In this document: positions 46,672 through 57,336 of the stretch, in pieces
How the letters are laid out: each line of letters starts with the position of its first letter
How positions within the stretch are numbered: position 1 is the first letter of the stretch
Assembly: GCA_002007465.1 (NCBI GenBank)
Contig: LNAC01000065.1
Coordinates: forward strand, 4,353,939 to 4,417,938
DNA from: Ailurus styani
Lineage: Eukaryota; Chordata; Mammalia; Carnivora; Ailuridae
DNA: 64,000 bases
Direction: 5' to 3'
The notes under the pieces: model-generated
Database searches by the model: none
The model's input: the letters and a program-made list of their open reading frames with translations, nothing else
What the model was told of the DNA's origin: nothing
Made by a program: the position numbers and the translations under genes

Positions 46672-47850
46672 TTTTTTTAAATAGAAGTGTAGTTGACATA
46701 CAACTTTATATTACTTTTAGGTGTAAAACATAGTGACTCAACAATTACAAATATCATGAAATTTCCACCATCATAGTGTAGTTACCATCTGCCACCATAC
46801 AAAGTTATTATAATATTATTGACTATATTACTGACTAATATAATATATATATTATTATTGACTATTATATTATTGACTATTATTATTATTATTATATTAT
46901 TGACTATGCTCTACTGTTCATCCTCATGGCTTATTTATTTTATAACTGGAAGTTTGTACCTCTTAATCCCTTTACCTATTTCACCTGTCACTCTCTCTCC
47001 CTGCCCTCTGGCAACCACCAGTTTGTTCTCCATATTTATGAGTCTGTTTCTGTTTTGTTTGCTTGTTTTCTTAGATTCCACATGAAAGTGAAATCATATG
47101 ATATTTCTCTTTCTCTCTCTGACTTATTTCACTTAGCATGATTCCCTCGAAGTCCATCCATGTTGTCACAAATGGCAAGATTTCATTCCTTTTTTATGGC
47201 TAATATTCTAATGTGTGTGTGTGTGTGTACACATTTTCTTTATTCATCTATTGATGAACACTTGAGTTGCTTCCATTTTTATTGTAAATAACCCTGCAAT
47301 AAATAAAGGGTTAAATATCTTTTTGAATTGGTATTTTTGTTTTCTTTGGGTAAATACCCACTGTGGAATTACTGTATCATAGTATTTCTATTTTTAATTG
47401 CTTGAGGAACCTCCATACTGTTTTTAATAGTGGCTGAACCAATTTACATTCCCACCAAGAATGCACAAGTGTTTCCTTTTCTTTACGTTTTCCTAATGCT
47501 TATTATTTCTTGTCTTTTTGATGCTGGCCATTCTGACTTCTGTGAGGTGATATCTCATTGTGGTTTTGATTTTCATTTTCCTGATGATTAGTGATGTTGA
47601 ACATATTTTTAAGTGTCAGCCATCCGTACATCTTCTTTGGAAAAATGTCTATCCAGATCCTCTGTCCAGTTTTAATTGGATTGTGGGTTTTTTGGTGTTT
47701 ACTTTCACAACTTCTTTATATATTTTGAACATTATTCCCTTATAGGAAACATCGTTTGAAAATATCTTCCTTTTTTAAATTTTTTTTCCCATTCAGTAGG
47801 CTACCTTCTTGTTTTGTTGATGGTTTTCACTAAGAATCCTTTTAATAAAG
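46672..47850 (-). mobile_element. L1 (L1M-type) 3' UTR and ORF2 3' part
   Basis: Antisense L1 in order: 'GTGTAGTTGACATACAACTT', 'CCTCTGGCAACCACCAGTTT', 'CCACATGAAAGTGAAATCAT', 'TTCACTTAGCATGATTCCCT', 'TTATTCATCTATTGATGAAC', 'CTTTGGGTAAATACCCACTG', 'GAACCTCCATACTGTTTTTA', 'GTGAGGTGATATCTCATTGT', 'GATGATTAGTGATGTTGAAC', 'CTTCTTTATATATTTTGAAC'. The 3' UTR includes an expanded tandem repeat (46809-46907) and a GT repeat (47212-47228). Confidence 0.92.
46809..46907. repeat. Tandem ATTATTGACTAT repeat in an L1 3' UTR
   Basis: The motif ATTATTGACTAT or close variants appear about five times with TA/TTA filler. Related L1 3' UTRs, as I remember them, have this phrase once, so this is a local expansion. 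Confidence 0.8.
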
Positions 47851-49900
47851 GGTAGAAACTATTACATCAAAAAGCCCATTTTCAGATTGAAAAAATTATG
47901 TAAGGTTTAAAATAAACTTTTATTATTTGGGGGAATGGGTAGATTATGAAGTGTGTATGTGTGTGTGTGTTGTGTGTGTGTGTATGGTTCTGCAGGAAGA
48001 AATGGTTTAAGTTATAACTAGTTTGTGAACCTTTCACTCTACAGTTTGCAATTTTTAATAGAGGCCATGTGGCCTAATGACTAGAGACACGAAGAGTTTG
48101 TATCTTATCTGTACATTTATGTATGTATGTATGTTCACTTGAGATTGTGGCAAAAGAGAAGGTCAGAATCCATCATTAGGGGAAAGCAAGAATGTTTTCT
48201 ATCTTCTTATGTTCTGTACCCTCCTTAAATTTTCTGCTTTCATTTGGAGAATACCAAGGCTTTGCCTTTCTCTTCAGGGGAAGGAGAGAATAGGAAAGGA
48301 AGGAGACTCACATACAACAAGAAGCCATCATAAGAAATACACTTATTACATAGAGGGAAGAAGTAATAATTATAATGATTAAAGATATGAAATACTGGTT
48401 ACAATGAATAAGAAATGGACATTTGATTATTATTATGATTAGTAACATAAAAAATCATCAGTGGCTTAAAATCAAAAGACTAAACATCCAGTTTGCCTTG
48501 AATAGTCCTAGTTTGCACCTTTTCCTCTGTCATGTAATTCAATTTAACACTCATCATGGAATTTTTTGGTTTTGTTTTCCTAATGAAGTAATATTATTAT
48601 CAGTTGCAATGAAATAAGCCAAGATGCCCTTTAAACCTCAACTGCCTATGGTGGTTTTGAGTAGCAAAGTGTTAAACGCAACCATAGCAAATGAACACAG
48701 CTCCAGATATAATACATTATTAAAGCTGAGAGACAGCCTAGAAAGCCTTTTTCTCTTTTCTCTGACACATCTGAGAATTTGCAAAAGTGAAGAATAAACT
48801 TTCTGCATTAAACTGCTTACATACCAGGGTTAAATTTTATGATAGCATCTCTCATCCTATCTTACTATTAAGATTATGTCTGAAAATGTTCATAATCCAT
48901 GAACGTTTTTATGCAAATTTGACTACTGGAAAAGAATATAATGGACAGGTACTTATCAGCTGTTACGTGAATGAACCCAGATTTTGTGCTAGCAATTTCT
49001 TTTCTCTGCCTTGTGAGATGATTTTGACTCCCTGCTTCAAACTGATCTCATCTACCTTCAGTATTTGATGGGGAACTTTCAAAGTTTCTGATACATTTAT
49101 ACACTAATACAAGGGACAAAGTGCCTCTTTTTGTATTGTAATATTATAAATACCTTATTTTTTATATTCACTGCATAATATAGAGTGGGGAGACTCAAGA
49201 TTGTGCAGTCAGACAGCATGATCAGTTCATACTTAGGAATCTGTATCTATTGCAAATTCACGTGTTCACACATAAATTTAGAGATTTGATAAACCAGTAA
49301 AGAATCAAATCTGAAGTTTTTGTATAACTCAGAGATGAAGTACTCAGCAGTTGACAGAAGAACTGGGATCTGTTCCTGGTTCTGAAATTCTTTGTATACT
49401 TTCCTCTGGTGGAATCTAGTAAGTAGCCTCCCTGGCCAATATTTCATAGTCTGGACTAGCTTTAAGGGTTGTTTTGTTGTTGTTTTTGACATTAATGTGC
49501 CTATGATACTAGTCTAACTTCAACAAGGTATGTCAAAAATAAGACATAGTCTCAATGCCATAAGTTCCACTACTTTATTTTCATTAAAGTGAAATAATAT
49601 GTGTTTTTCTCCTTAAACTCTGAATACAGTAATTTGTACCCAATTCAGAATGAAAATTTTAAGTCTGTGACCAAAGTTGCTGTGCCGTATTATACTGAGT
49701 CAAAGTTTATATCTTTCTCCCTTTCTGTTTGGGAATCCAAATGAAATGAGAATCACTGTTAACACAAATGACAGCTTGAGATAACCGCTTTTCATTTAAG
49801 GAGTTTGCACTGGACGCCTATTTGTAGTTTCCCCTCCACTCTCTGAGGTTCCTAGGGAGGAGACTCCTAAGGTCAGTTCACCTTGCCCTTTGATGCGGCA
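47851..49900. other. 2 kb sequence, no gene; short simple repeats
   Basis: (GT)n lies at 47951-47983 and ATGT tetranucleotides at 48117-48134. The 93-codon plus frame at 48787-49068 and the 81-codon minus frame at 49247-49492 show no family, signal peptide or splice context that I can support. Confidence 0.5.
47951..47983. repeat. (GT)n microsatellite, interrupted
   Basis: GTGTGTATGTGTGTGTGTGT followed by TGTGTGTGTGTGTA. Confidence 0.93.
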
Positions 49901-50179
49901 ATGCCTGAAAGTTCACTTCAGGCTGTGGGGACTCGTGAGGTTTTAGGAAGAGCCTTTCTCTTGAAATTAAATAATACCTTTGCATCTTAATTAACATAAA
50001 CAGAACTGGGAGTCAATTAACACTTGTTATATAGTTTTGTGGGCGTTGATTATGTGCTGTTCCACTTGAGGCTCCATTTAAATTGAAACACACGGATATT
50101 TGCATACTGAGTTTAGATCGTGAGGTAACAAGGGATAAATAGGACTCTTCTTTCTCATATCCTGAGCACTTCTTTACTT
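49901..50179. other. Candidate conserved non-coding block
   Basis: Low-repeat sequence with AT-rich homeodomain-like motifs: CTTAATTAAC near 49987, GTCAATTAACAC near 50012, and an octamer ATTTGCAT at 50098-50105. It has no repeat phrase and no open frame. Conservation is inferred from composition only. Confidence 0.3.
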
Positions 50180-50335
50180 AAAGACTGGGCCATGGGCCAA
50201 AAGCAGCAGCATCTGGGAATTAGTTAGAAATGCAGAATCTCAGGTCCCACTAACTTAGCAAATGCATCTTAACAAGACCCGTAGGTGATCTGAGTGTACA
50301 TTCAGATCTGACAAGCATTGCCCTGAGAGGCGCTC
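50180..50335 (+). mobile_element. MER5-type hAT-Charlie MITE
   Basis: Reads along MER5 in order: GGGCCATGGGCCAAAAGCAG, CATCTGGGAATTAGTTAGAA, ATGCAGAATCTCAGGTCCCA, CATCTTAACAAGACCCGTAG, GTGATCTGAGTGTACATTCA. Terminal inverted repeats are largely lost. It is non-autonomous and encodes nothing. Confidence 0.78.
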
Positions 50336-50991
50336 AAAGGAGAGAATTTCATTGCAGTACAATGACCTAAAATCATCCTATCATTCTGTTCTATTTAATT
50401 TTCTCAATTATTTGCTATCATTTCAGTTTCCTACCTTCAGTATTATTATGGTTCATTTTAATAAATAAAATTGTAATAAATAAGAATTGGTTTTAGATGC
50501 CTTTCTTCTGATAAACAGCTAAGCAAAGCAATTCTTGAGGACACAAGGGGAAATAGTCAATTTATAATTATCTTTATACATTTGTAAGGATATTTAAAAA
50601 GCAAAGTAGATTTTTTTCAACCCTCTCTGCCCATCTTTCAAAACTGTCATTTATATTTTGTTACCAATTAGTTCGTAGATAGATGCCATTAGAATTTGTG
50701 CCACTTTTTAATCATATTGTCAAAGCCTTTAATTCCATAGTACTCTTCATTTAGTGCAATTACTATTAGTATTCTGTTTTCATATTTAGGATGACAAGGT
50801 CAGTGCAAACAACACATTGATTATATTTTTGGGTGATTTATATTATCAATTATGAAGGGGAATGGAAAATACTGAATGATAGTTGTAAAAGCATCGTTTT
50901 TTATAGAATAAGATGTTGAGAAGCAATATGAGACTGTATAATCATTTAACTACAGTTAAAGGCACTAGGATTTCTTTTTCCTATTTGAGAT
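50336..50991. other. Single-copy sequence, no gene seen
   Basis: AT-rich. Nothing recognised. Confidence 0.5.
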
Positions 50992-51010
50992 AAAATCCAA
51001 GTCAATTCTT

Positions 51011-51819
51011 TTTTTTTTTTTTTTTTAATTTTATTTTTATTATTTGCCCAAGGGGTACAGGTCTGTGAATCATCAGGCTTACATCTTTCACAGCCCTCAC
51101 CAAAGCACAAACCCTCCCCAATGTCCATAACCCATCCACCCTATCCCTACCCTCCCACCCCCCAGTAACCCTCAGTTTGTTTTATGAGATTAGAAGTCTC
51201 TTATGGTTTGTCTCCTTCCCCATCCCATCTTGTTTCATTATTTTTCCCTCCCTACCCCCCACAACCCCCCACCCTGCCCCTCAAGTTCCTCATATCAGAG
51301 AGATCATATGATAATTGTCTTTCTCTGATTGACTTATTTCGCTCAGCATAATACCCTCCAGTTCCATCCATGTCGTTGCGAATGGCAAGATTTCGTTTCT
51401 TTTGATAGCTGCATAATATTCCATTGTATATATATACCACATCTTCTTTATCCATTCATCTGTTGATGGACATCTAGGTTCTTTCCATAGTTTGGCTATT
51501 GTGGACATTGCTGCTATAAACATTCGGGTGCACGTGCCCCTGAGGAACACTACCTTTGTGTCTTTAGGATAAATACCCAGTAGTGCGATTGCTGGGTCGT
51601 AGGGTAGCTCCATTTTCAACTTTTTGAGGAATCTCCATACTGTTTTCCAGAGTGGCTGCACCAGTTTGCATTCCCACCAACAGTGTAGGAGGGTTCCCCT
51701 TTCTCCGCAACCTCGCCAACATCTGTCATTTCCTGACTTGTTGATTTTAGCCATTCTGACTGGTGTAAGGTGGTATCTCGCTGTGGTTTTAATTTGTATT
51801 TCTCTGATGCCGAGTGATG
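51011..51819 (-). mobile_element. Young L1 insertion, 5'-truncated in ORF2
   Basis: Perfect 19-bp duplication AAAATCCAAGTCAATTCTT at 50992-51010 and 51820-51838. Between the copies, reading the minus strand, come the last 176 codons of ORF2, a 3' UTR with a C-rich/G-rich polypurine stretch (51241-51290), the family 3' end (TCTCTTATGGTTTGTCTCCT etc. on +), an AATAAA signal and an A-rich tail. It is the longest and best preserved copy of the L1 family that also left 3' ends at 2743, 18822, 37098, 38777 and 57736. Confidence 0.97.
51290..51819 (-). pseudogene. L1 ORF2 protein C-terminus (truncated)
   Basis: An open frame of about 176 codons runs from the truncation point (51819) to a stop at 51290-51292. 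The first Met codon inside it is at 51752-51754. It corresponds to the C-terminal part of ORF2p, downstream of the endonuclease and reverse-transcriptase domains. The Cys-rich stretch is visible as [19 protein letters not shown], with the Cys/His pattern expected of the L1 C-terminal segment, followed by [20 protein letters not shown] and YDPAIALLGIYPKDT. No frameshift is seen, which supports recent insertion. Without a promoter, ORF1, endonuclease or reverse transcriptase it cannot retrotranspose. Confidence 0.9.
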
Positions 51820-52336
51820 AAAATCCAAGTCAATTCTTGATCCAAGTAAACTGCAATTACTTTGTCTAGCTAATCATCAACTACCCATCAACCATATGGA
51901 TGCTTATAGCAGTATTCTAAGTTTATATATCCTCCTTAGCAGAGTGAAAGCAGGCCAATATTGCAGGCTAATTCAGGCCAGTGGTGCTTTTTGAAATATT
52001 TATAGATGAGTGTGCTTCGACTACATAAGTTATTTTTTAAATAGTGTTTTACTTCCCTGTGGCTGCTGTAATGAACTACCACAAATTTTGTGGCTTAAAA
52101 AACACAAATTTATTCTCATAGTTCTCGAGGCCAGAAGTTTGAAATCAATACAATTAGGCCCAAATCAGTATATTATCAGTGCTGCAATCTCTCCAGAGAT
52201 TCTAGAGGAGAATCCATTCTTTACCACTTCCGTCTTTTAGGGTCTACCAGCATTCCTTGGCTTCTGGCCACATCATTCCAGTCTTCAAAGCTGCATCTTA
52301 AATCTCCTTGCCCTATATTTACTTGGCCCTTTCATG

Positions 52337-52338
<2 letters not shown>

Positions 52339-52387
<49 letters not shown>
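52339..52387. repeat. (TG)24 microsatellite inside the MLT1 LTR
   Basis: Uninterrupted TG run, the longest dinucleotide repeat in the window and probably highly variable between individuals. Confidence 0.97.
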
Positions 52388-52390
<3 letters not shown>

Positions 52391-52471
52391 ACATCTCCTT
52401 CTGCCTCTCTGTGATAAGGATAGACATGATTGCATTTAAGACCCATCTGGATAGCCTAGGATAAGCTCCCC

Positions 52472-52838
52472 TGTCTTAGTCCACTTGGGCTCCTATAACA
52501 AAATACCACAGATGAGCTGGCTTATAAACAACAGAAATTCATTTCTCACAGTTCTGGAGTCTGGGAAGTCCAATATCATGGCACCAGCAGGTCTTGTCTG
52601 GTGGCCAAGAAGGACTCATTTCTGGCTCAAATATAGCACATTCTCACTGTGTCTTCACACCGTGAAAGAAGCTAAAAGCTCTGTGGGGTCTGTTTTACCA
52701 GAACACCATTCCCATTCACGAGGGCTCCACTCCCATGACATAAATACTGGCCAAAGACCTCACCTCCTAATACCATTACGTTGGACATTAGGATTTCAAC
52801 AGATAAATTTGGAGGACACAGACATTCAAACCATAGCA
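52472..52838 (-). mobile_element. MST/MLT1A-like LTR nested inside an MLT1 LTR
   Basis: Begins TGTCTTAGTCCACTTGGGCT and ends TCAAACCATAGCA, the reverse complement of a TGCTATGG... MaLR LTR. Inside come ATAACAAAATACCACAGATG, CTTATAAACAACAGAAATTC, CTCACAGTTCTGGAGTCTGG, CATTCACGAGGGCTCCACTC and CACCTCCTAATACCATTACG. The 5-bp flanks TCCCC (52467-52471) and TCCTC (52839-52843) agree at four of five positions. Removing it restores a continuous MLT1 LTR. The 133-codon frame at 52485-52886 is an antisense reading of this LTR. Confidence 0.88.
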
Positions 52839-52960
52839 TCCTCATTTTCAAGATACTTTTACATCAGCACACATTTTGCCTTATAAGGTAACTTTCACAA
52901 GATCTAGGGATTAGGACGTAAATAGCTTTGGGGGACCATTTTTCAGGCAACTGCAAATAG

Positions 52961-53736
52961 TGATAAAGGAAATTCTTAGAATTTCTGACTCTTTCAACTT
53001 AGACTACTACTAAACAAATGTGTTAACTTTATGATTCTGGAAAATATTGAAGATTTTTTTTATTCTTAATGTTATCACTCAGCATAAAGTCAAGATATTT
53101 CTGTATGCTTAAAATCTTTATGTGTTATCTCAATGTCTGATTCTCTAAATATGAATTTGAAGAAAAATTCAGTCACGTAGTTCTTTCCAATAAGCAATTT
53201 GAGTTTCATAGACAGCTGGAACATTTCTAAATTCGTCCATCTTCAGAACAGAAACACTGTAACTGTTAGGTTATAAAAATTGCATCAGATTTAGAGGAAA
53301 TCTCTGAGAATTATCTAACTTTAAAAATGTTGAAAGTATAGCAATGTATTCTCAAATACATGTTACATAAACAACTCTAGTAGAGCTGAAAGACAAATGA
53401 TAAAGAACTCACCGTAAAGTTCATTTTATTTTTTTGTAAACACCATTGACTTTTTAGTGTAGGTAACAAGAAAGTCAGTGTACACTTCACTGGCTCACAA
53501 AAATGTTTTGCCGTCATATTATGAGAATATCTAAATGTCTTTAATGTACAAGATTTAATTCATACACCTTATATTTTAACTTTGTAGGTAAAAAAAATGA
53601 TAACTGTTTATGTGTTAGAGGAGAAAGATGACAAGAGAAAACTAATCTGTGTGTCATATTGGCTGTTCATTTTTTATCTTTTGTGAGAGCCTGAGAATTG
53701 AGATTGTAATTCAGACCCTATGGTGAGTCCCATATT
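52961..53736. other. Single-copy sequence, no gene seen
   Basis: AT-rich. Nothing recognised. Confidence 0.5.
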
Positions 53737-53928
53737 TTTTTTTAAGATTTTTTTTTAAATTTACTTGACAGAGAGATCACAAGTAGGCAAAGAAGCAGAG
53801 AGAGAGAGAGAAGGAAGCAGGCTCCCTGATAAGCAGGGAGCCCAATGTGAGACTCGATCCCAGGACCCTGAGATCATGACCTGAGCCAAAGGCAGAGGCT
53901 TTAACCCACTGAGCCAACCAGGCACCCT
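53737..53928 (-). mobile_element. can-SINE (mustelid type)
   Basis: T-rich tail AAGATTTTTTTTTAAATTTA, GACAGAGAGATCACAAGTAG, head CCACTGAGCCAACCAGGCAC. The duplication GAGTCCCATATT at 53725 matches GAATCCCATATT at 53929 with one mismatch. Confidence 0.95.
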
Positions 53929-54214
53929 GAATCCCATATTATTTCTGGCTTTACTGAATAGTATTTTAGTGGACGATTCCCTAATAAAATTAGCAGCAAT
54001 ATATTTCTTGCTATATTTAAATGCTTTTGAGTTGAATTGTTTTTGAATAAGCTTTGTCTTGACTCCTCCATTTTTTTTTTTAATGCATGACGGTTAACGG
54101 CTATGGTCACTGGGCATTTAATGCATAAAAGATAACAGCCTTGGGCACAATACAACATTTCCCATTTAGGCAGATAAGGGCAATGAACACAATTGCTTTC
54201 TGTCTGTCTTGGCA

Positions 54215-54345
54215 GTATTCTCACCTTCACAAAGTTTATAAAATGGAAATGTTATAAAAATTAAACATGATGCCATATGCAAATCAATTGACCCGCATTG
54301 TGTCTGACAAATTGTGGATGCCAGTAAATGTTAATGTCCTTCTTC
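54215..54345 (+). repeat. MIR-type SINE, 3' half
   Basis: Sense MIR phrases: CTCACCTTCACAAAGTTTAT, AAAATGGAAATGTTATAAAA, TTAAACATGATGCCATATGC, then a CAGTAAATGTTAATG ending. Confidence 0.62.
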
Positions 54346-54505
54346 TGCTTCTCTCGATTAGTTTTTTTAAATAATGAATTACGTGTTTTTCAAACTCAAC
54401 CTTATCTTAGTTTCTGCTGAGAAACTGAAAGAACCAAGAAGATCGGCAGATAATCATACAAAAAGAAACAAATCAGATAAGCTACAATTTGTCATAGCTT
54501 TTCTT

Positions 54506-54710
54506 TTTTTTTTTTTTTAAAGATTTTATTTATTTATTTCACAGAGGGAGAGAGATCACAAGGAGGCAGAGAGGCAGGCAGAGAGAGAGAGAGGGGGAAG
54601 CAGGCTCCCCGCCGAGCAGGGAGCCCGATGCGGGCTTCGATCCTAGGACCCTGAGATCATGACCTGAGCCGAAAGCAGAGGCATTAACCCACTGAGCCAC
54701 CCAGGCGCCC
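54506..54710 (-). mobile_element. can-SINE (mustelid type), same subgroup as the 42-T copy
   Basis: T run, AAAGATTTTATTTATTTATT, TCACAGAGGGAGAGAGATCA, AGGCTCCCCGCCGAGCAGGG, head CTGAGCCACCCAGGCGCCC. A perfect 16-bp duplication TGTCATAGCTTTTCTT lies at 54490-54505 and 54711-54726. It shares the CACAGAGGGAGAGAGATCAC and CCGAAAGCAGAGGC variants with the 30499 copy. Confidence 0.97.
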
Positions 54711-54726
54711 TGTCATAGCTTTTCTT

Positions 54727-56049
54727 GAACCCATCAGAAAGATGTGCAAAATGAAATCTGGGAGAGACAGGTGCCTGCAGTGAGAGAGTGATGCAAATAC
54801 TTGCTAACGTGAGATAATGCAGCTGGGCTAAGAGGAATCAAGTTAGAACCATTGAAAGAGTGGCAGAGTCTGAGGGGAGAATATGAAGAGAAGCATGCTT
54901 TTTTTGTAAGCTTTTTTCCCAAAACTGGTTCCACTCAGGGGAGACTAAATTCATGAAAAAGTTACCAACTAAGTGAAAGAGGGGAATAGCAGTGACTGAA
55001 AATTCTTCTCTGTCTCTTCTCCCTTATCTCTCTGAAGCAGAAATGTACCAATGTTCTGGGAAAATGGCAACACAAAGTGGTGGCTTCAAGGAAACTGGGA
55101 GAAACAGATGCAAAAAAAAAAGGAAAAAGAAAAAGGCCATAATCCCTGGGGAGGGGACAGGAATACCCACCAGGTCAAGAAATAGAACTGAGGAGGGAGG
55201 ATGGATGGGGGCATTTGAGAAAGCCACGCTTTCATTAACACAGTCACAGTGGCTGCTTAAAACTGAGGCTTAGTCAGAAAATCAGAATACCTCTCTGGCT
55301 TCCACCGTCAGGCAAGCAAATATCAAGTAGAAGTCATATTACAATACTGCTGTATTAGCTACAGGACTCTGAGGCATGGCCCAAAGGAAAAACCCAATGC
55401 TAAGGATAGAACGGATGTTGGGAGAGATGCTCTGGTAAGCATCATAAACCCAAGGGACTGCTAGAGGAATTTGAAGCCTGAGGTGTACAGGGTAGGTAGG
55501 AATAGCAAGCTCAAAGCCAGTCCAGCTCCTTAGGAGAAGGATGCAACCCCCATGCTAAACTTATAGCAGAAGAAAAGGTGGGGTCATTTCCAAGCATAAA
55601 GCTAGTCACCTCAGTTTCTACACCGTAAGCAAATTGTTCAGTTTTCAACAAAATATTATGAGGCATACACAAAGGCAAAACACTCAAAAAACCAAAAACC
55701 AAAACAAAACAGAAACACTCACCAAAGACAATTTAATTGACAGAATCATACTCACATATAACACAGGTGTTTGAGCTCTCTGGAAGAAAATGTAAATTCA
55801 CTGATTAATAAATGCATTAAAGGCTTTAGTAGAAAAGATAGACAGCATGCAGAAGCAGATGGATAATTTCAGTAGAGAGGTAGAAAATGTAGGAAAGAAT
55901 TGAATGGAAATACTAAAGGGAACACTACTACTTAGTAAGAAATGCCTTCAGTGGTCTCTTCAAATAGTTAACAATATAATATTCATTCATAGAATAGGTA
56001 ACAAAAATGGTCATATGAAGAGAGGGAGGAAAGGCAATATACTAGTTTA
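54727..56049. other. Single-copy sequence, no gene seen
   Basis: A purine-rich patch (CAAAAAAAAAAGGAAAAAGA) is near 55111. Opposite-strand frames of 67-93 codons overlap at 54992-55273, with no domain that I recognise. Confidence 0.5.
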
Positions 56050-56065
56050 AGATCTTTGTGCTACA

Positions 56066-56259
56066 GGGGCGCCTGGGTGGCTCAGTGGGTTAAGCCTCTG
56101 CCTTCGGCTCAGGTCATGATCTTAGGGTCCTGGGATCGAGCCCCATATCAGGCCCTCTGCTCAGTGGAGAGCCTGCTTCCCCCTTCTCTCTGCCTGCCTC
56201 TCTGCCTACTTGTGATCTCTCTCTCTCTGTTAAATAAATAAATAAGATCTTAAAAAAAA
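56066..56259 (+). mobile_element. can-SINE (mustelid type)
   Basis: GGGGCGCCTGGGTGGCTCAG head, GTGGGTTAAGCCTCTGCC junction, tail AAATAAATAAATAAGATCTT. The 16-bp duplication AGATCTTTGTGCTACA (56050-56065) recurs as AGATCTTTGCTCTACA at 56260-56275 with one mismatch. Confidence 0.96.
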
Positions 56260-56279
56260 AGATCTTTGCTCTACAAAGA

Positions 56280-57140
56280 AAAGGTATAATATTATTTAAA
56301 GTTAGACTTAATGTACATGGTGAATACTTACTTCAAAATTATTATAGAAATACAGATAAAAATAGAGAAGGAATAAGTAGAGAACATAAAAGAAACAAAG
56401 AACATATGAAACAAATAGAAAACAGCTAACAGTGTGGTAGATTTCAATCCAAATATATTGGCAATCACATTAAATATGAAAGATTTAAAGAGACAGTATA
56501 AAAACAGAGACTGTCCAAATGGACCCCCTCTGCCTCCACCCCAAGAAAAAAGCAAGTTCAACTATATGCATTCTAGAAGGAACTCAATTATCAAAGCACA
56601 GGTTGGTTAAAAACAAAAGGATGGAAAAAAATATAGGCTGCAACGCTAACCAAAAAAGAAGTCGGAGTAGCTATGTTGATACACAAAATGAATTTCAGAA
56701 CAAAGGACATGAGAGGAATATTAAAAATGATAAAGGGACTCAATTTTTCAAGAAAAAAAATTTAGCATATACCTAACAGCAGAGCTCCAAATCCAATAAA
56801 ACTTAAAGAAAAAATAAATAATTGTGGAATTATACTTGGAGTCATTGACTATCTTTGTAAAAGCTATATATTATATGATTTCACTTATGATATTGTGGAA
56901 AACCAAAACTATAAGATGGAAAACAAAGCAGTCATTACTAGGGTAGAGGTAGGGCAAAAGATTGACAGCAAAGAAGTAGGACAAGAAAATTTGGAGGTTG
57001 ATTAAACTGTTTTATATTATGATTGTTTAGGTAGATACATGACTGTGTTTTTCAAAATTCCTAGAGCTCATTAGAATTCATAAATATACATCACAATGAA
57101 TGAATTTCACTGTGAATTAAAAAATGTTAGAATAAATTAA
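56280..57140 (+). mobile_element. Old L1 (L1M/HAL1-type) with large internal deletion
   Basis: Sense L1 from the start of ORF2: AACAAAGAACATATGAAACA, ACATTAAATATGAAAGATTT, GGTTAAAAACAAAAGGATGG, AGTCGGAGTAGCTATGTTGA and ATGATAAAGGGACTCAATTT, all in the endonuclease-coding region, up to about 56850. It then jumps to the 3' UTR: 'ATGATATTGTGGAAAACCAA', 'GGTAGATACATGACTGTGTT', 'TTCACTGTGAATTAAAAAAT'. About 4 kb of ORF2 is missing and no open frame survives. Confidence 0.75.
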
Positions 57141-57336
57141 CCTAATTAATTGTATTAGAAATGAGTAATTTATGAAGTTGGTGGGAATAATAGAGTTCAT
57201 TTAAGTTATTTTGGAAATTGAATTTTGACCAAACACAAAAAGATTGTACTTTAGCTAGTAAATACGTTTTCACAAGGTTACCAATTCTGAAACTAGTTTA
57301 TGTATAGAGCATGGTTTTAAAAATATGTATATTATA

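Larger units (their letters stand above)
52045..52955 (-). mobile_element. MLT1-type LTR (ERVL-MaLR), interrupted by another LTR
   Basis: Starts TGTTTTACTTCCCTGTGGCT on + and ends TTTTTCAGGCAACTGCA. A perfect 5-bp duplication AATAG lies at 52040-52044 and 52956-52960, as expected of MaLR elements. In between, antisense MLT1 phrases occur in order: GTGGCTTAAAAAACACAAAT, TTCTAGAGGAGAATCCATTC, GCATTCCTTGGCTTCTGGCC, GACATCTCCTTCTGCCTCTC, GATAGCCTAGGATAAGCTCC, and after the inner LTR TTGCCTTATAAGGTAACTTT and GGGGGACCATTTTTCAGGCA. No internal region adjoins it, so it is a solo LTR with a (TG)n tract and a nested insertion. Confidence 0.88.

Noticed and set aside
52485..52886. 133-codon plus-strand frame
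   Set aside because: It is an antisense reading of the nested MST-like LTR.
22324..56241. A recurring peptide ('GWLSGLKPLPSAQVMISGSWDRG' split over several frames) as a gene family
   Set aside because: It occurs only inside can-SINE copies and is the frame-by-frame reading of the tRNA-derived head. It is repeat sequence, not protein.
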